Assembly: GCF_963678635.1 (NCBI RefSeq)
Contig: NC_087070.1
Location: 15,317,840-15,381,839, forward strand
Origin: Symsagittifera roscoffensis
Taxonomy: Eukaryota > Xenacoelomorpha > Acoela > Convolutidae
Direction: 5' to 3'
DNA length: 64,000 bases
In this document: piece after piece, positions 59,141 to 64,000 of the stretch
How the letters are laid out: every line of letters starts with the position of its first letter
How positions within the stretch are numbered: position 1 is the first letter of the stretch
Translations under genes and position numbers: made by a program
Notes under the pieces: generated by a model
Told to the model about the DNA's origin: nothing
The model's database searches: none
The model's input: the letters and a program-made list of their open reading frames with translations, nothing else

Positions 59141-59250
59141 TACTATTTATCTCAGTTCCTTTGTTTTCAATAGTGGAGGATTAACAGATATCTATAAAGA
59201 TATATTTTTCCTTCGTTTCTGAAGCTTTTTTTATGATTTGTTATTCTGAC

Positions 59251-59421
59251 CTCGTAGCTCCAAATGCGTCTGAACTCGTGGGAGAGGATGATGTTCCGGA
59301 AGGAGTCCCTGTCTATGGCCCACAGAGTGCCCTCTGTCAGTGACGTCACTGTGGCCGCCCTCTTGTCCCCGTGCAACAGAGCCAACTCCCCGAAGAACCC
59401 TTCGTGCTGGTACTCATTCAC
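59251..59421 (-). CDS. PRKAR-like: PKA regulatory subunit, PBC-A exon
   Basis: 171 nt, phase 0 on both sides, acceptor ATCTGCAG, donor GTCAGA. It encodes the phosphate-binding cassette of the first cyclic-nucleotide-binding domain: GFFGELALLHGDKRAATV, with the Glu that binds the ribose hydroxyl and the Arg that binds the cyclic phosphate both in place. AIDRDSFRNII and the connecting helix to domain B follow. By homology, cAMP binding here releases the catalytic subunit. DRDSFR is closer to type I than type II subunits. Confidence 0.94.
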
Positions 59422-59841
59422 CTGCAGATTACACGCCCTTTATAGATCTCCCTCAACCACCCTCCCCCCCCCCCCTCACTTTGCTTAATATTGTTTCCTT
59501 TAGTAAGCCAGCCAGTTCAATTATTTAAGTTTTACTCACCTTTATGTGAGTTATGGCTATACCTTACAAAAGCTCCTCAACTTGTAAACTGGTATAATAG
59601 TTCTAATAAATGATAGCCCCCCCCCCCACCAATAACTGAAAGACCTCATTGTGGTCGGGCTATATTTTTTGCTCCTAGGCTGAGCAATTATAATAACAAA
59701 GAGCCCTTCACATTAATTAGAAGAAAATTCCGGCAAGTCATGTAATTTTTCAATGTCCTGACAAGTGTGCCAAACAGAGCAACATACAAAAGTTTGTTAA
59801 TTTCATTCGGCAAAACCTGAAATTTTCGAAAACAATTTTTC

Positions 59842-59929
59842 TCAATCACTTCCTTATTTTAAACTTTTCTTCAATCACTTCCTTATTTTAAACTTTTCCT
59901 CAATCACTTCCTTATTTTAAACTTTTCCT
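59842..59929. repeat. three tandem 29-bp units
   Basis: TCAATCACTTCCTTATTTTA is the core; units start at 59842, 59871 and 59900 and are nearly identical, so the expansion is recent. Intronic. Confidence 0.9.
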
Positions 59930-60107
59930 CAGACTTTTAGTTGATCCAAAGTGTACATGAAATCTTTTTCTGTCAGCAAACAATGTTTGCTTTTAAATTT
60001 TTGCTAAAAAAATGTTTTTCAACGAGTCATTTAACAACTTTTATGGATTTACATGAAAAGTCACGGGGTAACTTATGTAATATTAGATTAACTTTGACGC
60101 GAGTAAC

Positions 60108-60250
60108 CTTGACGCGGACCTTCTTGAACTCCGAGGAGTCGCAACCAGCGGCGCCACACGCGACACCAGAACCGACAGTGCCCTTTTCGCCACCTGGTCC
60201 CACGGAGATTGCACATGGGTCGATAGACTCGATCGTCACTTCGTAGATGC
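60108..60250 (-). CDS. PRKAR-like: PKA regulatory subunit, first nucleotide domain with loop insert
   Basis: 143 nt. The acceptor TTTTTTTTGCAG ends at 60251, and the donor AAG with GTTACT begins at 60107. It enters in phase 1 (split Gly) and leaves in phase 0, matching the next exon. GIYEVTIES is the beta-strand after the usual FYVIDxG. About 30 residues rich in Gly, Ala and Cys (GPGGEKGTVGSGVACGAAGC) form an insertion where known subunits have a short turn. KKVRVK then leads into VNEYQHEGFFGELAL of the next exon. Upstream exons (dimerisation domain, inhibitor site) are not in the window. Confidence 0.8.
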
Positions 60251-60450
60251 CTGCAAAAAAAAGAACATAACTAATCAAACAGTGATGCATACATATTGAA
60301 TTAATTTTGTAATTCCCCGAATGTGTAATTCGGAGATGAATGTCCAGTGTAATGCAATTTTTTAGACAAATTATTTCGAAATGTGCCCAAAAATGGCACT
60401 TTCGGCTTAGTTTTTCAAAGTAACGTTTTTGGAAGATGATAACGTTTGTG

Positions 60451-60471
60451 TGTATGTATGTATGTATGTGT
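60451..60471. repeat. TGTA microsatellite
   Basis: About five TGTA units inside the intron. Confidence 0.8.
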
Positions 60472-61500
60472 ATACTATTTTTGAGAGGGATCGCGCATTT
60501 TTGACCTGATTTTTTTCTTCTTCGCAAATTTGGTCAAAATGGGTTTGTTACGTTGTTTTAGGAGAGCTCGAAAAATCAATTTGGTCGATCGCGCAAATGG
60601 CCATTCCCATATTGGCGTTTTGGCCAAAAACAAACTATTAATTTATCGTAAACTATTAAATTAACTCTTAGTAAATCTGCCTTGCACCACTATTGGGTTT
60701 TTTCGGCCTTGCACCACTAAATAGGTTTTTTCAGCTCAACTGTTTTTCAATGACTCGGGTTACCACTTTTAAATGGTCAAGCCTCATTAAGAAATCACAA
60801 CCAGAATACTTGAACCATTAAATCTGCTTGAATTTTTTTAAACTTCGTTGAACCAAATAGTTTTGAGCTTTGTTAAAAGGTTTAATTGAAAAAAAAAGAA
60901 AGGGTATACCAAATTAGAAAACAAGTAGCGGAGTGTATATGTTGATTTATTTTTTTGTATTCAAGCCAATATTAGCAATTGAAAATAGATTTTGACAAAA
61001 AAAATTTCCATTTTTTAACCAAACGAGATAATGACTCCTTGAGTTTAAATGTAACACGATATTTTTTGCGTGGCGAATGAAAACATAGGCATGAATTATT
61101 TATGCGTGGCGAAATATTCCGCTCTTAAGTTTGTCCAAAATTATTTGAGGCGAAATAAATGACCTTTTTGGTTCAATATGCGGTTCAACTTTGGAGCAGT
61201 TGCTATTATACCTAAAATGTTGCAGAAGAAAAACAAAAAACAACACTATTTTTTAATTAACAAAATCTTTTGTCTGAAACGCTTGAAGCAATCATTCTTT
61301 GCCTTGATACGAGAATATATTAAAAAAATTGTTTTTCAATTAAGATGCAGCAGTCTAGTTGGTTTCAAAAATTCCCCATACGACTCAAAATTTAACACAT
61401 TGTAATTGATACTGACAGTCCAACGTTTATAGTTTATCAAAACATCGACCGGGTTTTGTCAGAGCATAGAGAACTTTGCCCTGATATACTGGCAGCCTTG

Positions 61501-61911
61501 TTGTTTTGACTTTCGATACGAAAGTAATGAAATATTTGTGCTCGGTGGTTTTTTTTTTCTTCAGACAAATTTCGACTTTTTAACTAGCTCATTTTGGCCA
61601 TTTTGGGACAAAAACGCGCGATATATTTCGCGCTATTGACGTGTAAGCGGAGATTTATTCCATCTTAGAAATCGTTCCAAGTTGGTTGAAAGAAACCTAT
61701 TTGCCATAATTGATTTGTTACAAGGAGCGAAATCTATCCTTTTGTACTTTATACGGCGTGTGGGGTGATGTTTTTCATAAAAAATTTCAAATTTTATGAA
61801 AATAAAATTAATTTTATGTTTTTTACATTTTTTTTCTGTTATTACTGCCCCATAAACCTCAAAAGGTAATCGGTACATACAGGGCTTCACCCTGATACGC
61901 GCAGTCTTGTT
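61501..61911 (-). mobile_element. hairpin-ended family copy with internal deletion
   Basis: Same orientation as 53177-53717, but about 120 bp are missing at the TTTTTAACTAGC junction. A second, terminal fragment (61440-61503) abuts it. Confidence 0.7.
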
Positions 61912-62231
61912 TAGTTTGTTTCTGATAACAATATCTAAAGATTTTGGAGAGCTTGAAAGGTTTGTGCATAAAATTTTGAATTATATGATAGTCTTAGAAC
62001 AAAAATTTTGAATGCTCGAAAACAGGTAGGACTTCGAAGTAGTGTAGAACTTTGTTTAAGCCGCTATTGTTTCGAGTTTCGAAGAAATGCGGATTATTGA
62101 TCCTATTTTTTTATGCTTAGGGTAGTTTTTTTCCTATTCCGAAAATTTTTTTATTTTTTCTTATTTAGCGTTTTTGTCGAATTCTCAAAGCATCTGGTAG
62201 GTGTTTCATCCTGAGCAGAAATTTCAAGTCA

Positions 62232-62566
62232 TGTTGTTACCTGTGATCATGTTTTGCAAAGTTACGAGGGTTTGAAAACATCTAATTGTGTCAATTCGAG
62301 ATAATTTACGCGCAATTTGCATTCTTATACCACGTGTAAGCGGCAAATTAATCCGCTTTAAATTGAGACGAGGTCATCTATCAAAACATTCCGAGATGCT
62401 AAACACACCCTTTGTCTTTTATATTGCGTGTGGGGGAATAAAATGGGAAAAAAAAACATTCAAGTTTTTTGTCAATTTTTCAACCGAATTTTTTTTTTAA
62501 TTTTCCTCAAAGTGCAGTTGGAACGAACAATCAGAATTTCATTTTGATATACGAGCAGTCTCGTTT
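62232..62566 (-). mobile_element. hairpin-ended family, diverged partial copy
   Basis: It retains the ACCTGTGATCAT box, the GTGTAAGCGG box, GCGTGTGGGGG and the end ACGAGCAGTCTCGTTT. Confidence 0.6.
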
Positions 62567-63142
62567 CAATCACTAAAAATTATTTCAGCAAAATGTCAAT
62601 GTTATCTTTCAATTTTTTCGAAAGGCGGAAAAACAGCGTTTCCACATTTTGCAATCCAAATTACATGGCAGTTTTTAAGCAAAATCTTTGTACGTTGGAC
62701 AACTATCAATGATATGGACGACAAAAACAGCATGTTCGGACTCATTCAATGAAGTTTTTTCAGGGGCTGGAACACTAATCTTCAACTGGGTGGGGGAAAA
62801 CGGAACGTTCTGATCATTTCTTGAAAATTTAGAGGGCGGAAAAATCTAGTTGGTTTCAAAAATTCCCCATACGACTCAAAATTTAACTTATTGTAATTGA
62901 TACTGACTTATTGTAACTTATTGTAATTCAAAGGGCGGAAAATTATCCGAGAGTTGGGCGGAAAAATCGGAATGTTCAGAAATGTCCTCTCAATCATGCG
63001 AGTTTTGTATGAGGTGTTGTATTAGGTGTTTTCTGCTGGCTGCAAATTTTTCAAGGGCAGACAGACTGTGGCTGATATATAGAACTAGCTAGGTATATAC
63101 ATAACTTGATACTAGCTATATTCAATCTTTTTGTATACTTTG

Positions 63143-63552
63143 TGGAACCTGATCTAAACTACATTTTATTATTGGATAAATTAGATATTTTACCACTGTA
63201 AAGGATTTAATATTAACCAATCATAATCCATCCAACTAACAACCCACTTATTTGTAAGTGCTGAAATTACTTGTAATTTCAGCACCAGAGAGATTTGAAT
63301 TTAACTTAGAAATTAGTTGCCTCTCCAAGAGAACTTCAGCTGCCGCAATAAGCCAGTATACTCTAGATCTATTGAGCCTAGCAGAGACTAGTTAAACACC
63401 CTGAGACTAGGAGATATAAGAGTAAGATTAGGATCGGTATTAGACTAAGAAGTTGCACGAATCTATCCGGCCGAAAATAAGATAGAGTGACAAGCAGACG
63501 GTGTACCCTATCCGAAATTACTCTATGAGTTAACCACATCGGTCATAACTCA
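63143..63552 (+). repeat. 5' LTR of the third gypsy copy
   Basis: 410 bp, TGGAACC...AACTCA, same length as both LTRs of the 15.3-kb element and similar to them. Confidence 0.92.
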
Positions 63553-63639
63553 TCTGGTGCGACCATAAGTCTCTAAAAAGACCTTAATAGCTTAGAACTA
63601 ACCAAAAATAGATTAGAATTTAGACAAAACATTTTCAAA

Positions 63640-63873
63640 ATGTTACACGATAATAACTTAATTGAAATGTCTCTACGACTCAATAGATCAGAGCCAATAT
63701 TCCGCACAATACTAGAACTACCTGGTATTGGAAGAAGACCTCGGACAAGAGACGATATACGACTAAGTAGAAACTTACCATTTAGTTTTATGGTTGTACG
63801 GCAAAAGCCAACACAAACTTTTATAATTAGAATCTTATTAGCAAAGGATTTAAATTTTCATTTGCAAACATAA
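63640..63873 (+). CDS. 77-codon leader frame, second intact copy
   Basis: Same start, stop and length as 22626-22859. It begins 87 bp after the LTR. Eight residues differ between copies. No known domain. Confidence 0.5.
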   Translation: MLHDNNLIEMSLRLNRSEPIFRTILELPGIGRRPRTRDDIRLSRNLPFSFMVVRQKPTQTFIIRILLAKDLNFHLQT

Positions 63874-64000
63874 AATTTTGATGTAAATCTTCAAGATCAC
63901 TTCAGGCGCTAAACAAAATTATTAATGTACAATAACGATTGATAAAAAGATCTCAGATCGTTTTCTTAATTTCTGCAGTATTATATTAAACTTATTTGAA

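Larger units (their letters stand above)
50779..59250 (-). other. 8.5-kb intron filled with repeats
   Basis: No coding signal. It carries a 16-bp minisatellite (51667-51730), the MITE at 52825-53090, full and partial copies of the hairpin-ended family (52605, 53177, 54318, 55415, 56572, 58592), and long AT runs. The flanking exons join in phase 0, so no exon is missing in this interval. Confidence 0.7.
60251..63142 (-). other. upstream intron of the kinase-subunit gene
   Basis: No GC-rich exon or recognisable kinase-subunit sequence was found here, so the preceding exon is beyond the right edge. Contains family copies at 61440-61503, 61501-61911 and 62232-62566 and a short duplicated piece: GTTTCAAAAATTCCCCATAC occurs at both 61361-61380 and 62851-62870. 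Confidence 0.6.
63143..64000 (+). mobile_element. third gypsy copy, 5' end, running off the window
   Basis: 5' LTR 63143-63552, then the same primer-site sequence, the 77-codon frame and leader sequence collinear with the 8065 element. It lies in the opposite orientation to the host gene whose intron appears to hold it. If complete it would extend about 14 kb further. Confidence 0.88.

Noticed and set aside
59842-59929. Three regularly spaced repeats as a CRISPR-like array
   Set aside because: Units abut without spacers, and the genome is eukaryotic.
46964-60250. cGMP-dependent protein kinase
   Set aside because: The C-terminal LDRQAFERLLGPC stretch is typical of PKA regulatory subunits, and a stop follows where a kinase domain would begin.
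53436-61890. Similar minus-strand frames at 53436-53627 and 61633-61890
   Set aside because: The shared peptide comes from copies of the hairpin-ended repeat. The frame is interrupted in other copies, so it is not a transposase.

Overview
The window is nuclear DNA of a eukaryote, very probably an animal. Genes are split by GT-AG introns. Exons are short GC-richer islands in AT-rich, repeat-filled DNA. A remnant of a BEL/Pao retroelement is present, a class known from animals. I cannot name the species.

Host genes. (1) At the left end, minus strand, are two exons resembling class 3 lipase (350-665 and 1115-1195). A serine-rich first exon with a good start codon (5621-6268) also reads leftward and could belong to the same or another gene. 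(2) Two plus-strand exons (36725-36774 and 39343-39500) join in phase to make the transmembrane helix and cytoplasmic tail of a single-pass membrane protein. (3) Five minus-strand exons (60108-60250, 59251-59421, 50574-50778, 48581-48714, 46964-47131) join in perfect phase into the C-terminal two thirds of a cAMP-dependent protein kinase regulatory subunit. Both of its cyclic-nucleotide domains carry unusual loop insertions. Its 5' exons lie right of the window. The gene is at least 13 kb long because its introns are packed with repeats.

Mobile DNA dominates. A 15.3-kb Ty3/gypsy-type LTR element occupies 8065-23356 on the minus strand. It has 410-bp LTRs, a 4-bp target duplication (ACAG), gag, protease, RT, RNase H, integrase, an env-like region, an additional 3' reading frame of unknown function and a 1.6-kb 3' non-coding tract. 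All long frames are broken. It sits inside the 5' LTR of an older, decayed BEL/Pao element (about 7.9-8.06 kb plus 23.36-29.8 kb). The other LTR of that BEL element preserves the uninterrupted target sequence. A diverged 3' fragment of a related gypsy element lies at 33.6-35.85 kb (plus strand). A diverged solo LTR lies near 38.5-38.9 kb. A third copy begins at 63143 on the plus strand and runs off the window.

Smaller repeats include a (CAAACCGCTC)n satellite in both orientations, a 1.1-kb minisatellite (39.9-41.0 kb), three tandem 340-bp units (44.34-45.4 kb), a 266-bp MITE with 5-bp target duplication, hAT-like MITE pieces and a roughly 540-bp non-autonomous family with a hairpin at each end, present about ten times mostly in the kinase-subunit introns.

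The most unusual items are the extra reading frame and short leader frame of the giant gypsy element, and a 30-nt block in its 3' region that is identical between otherwise diverged copies and is built of three consecutive palindromes, one matching a p53-family half-site.
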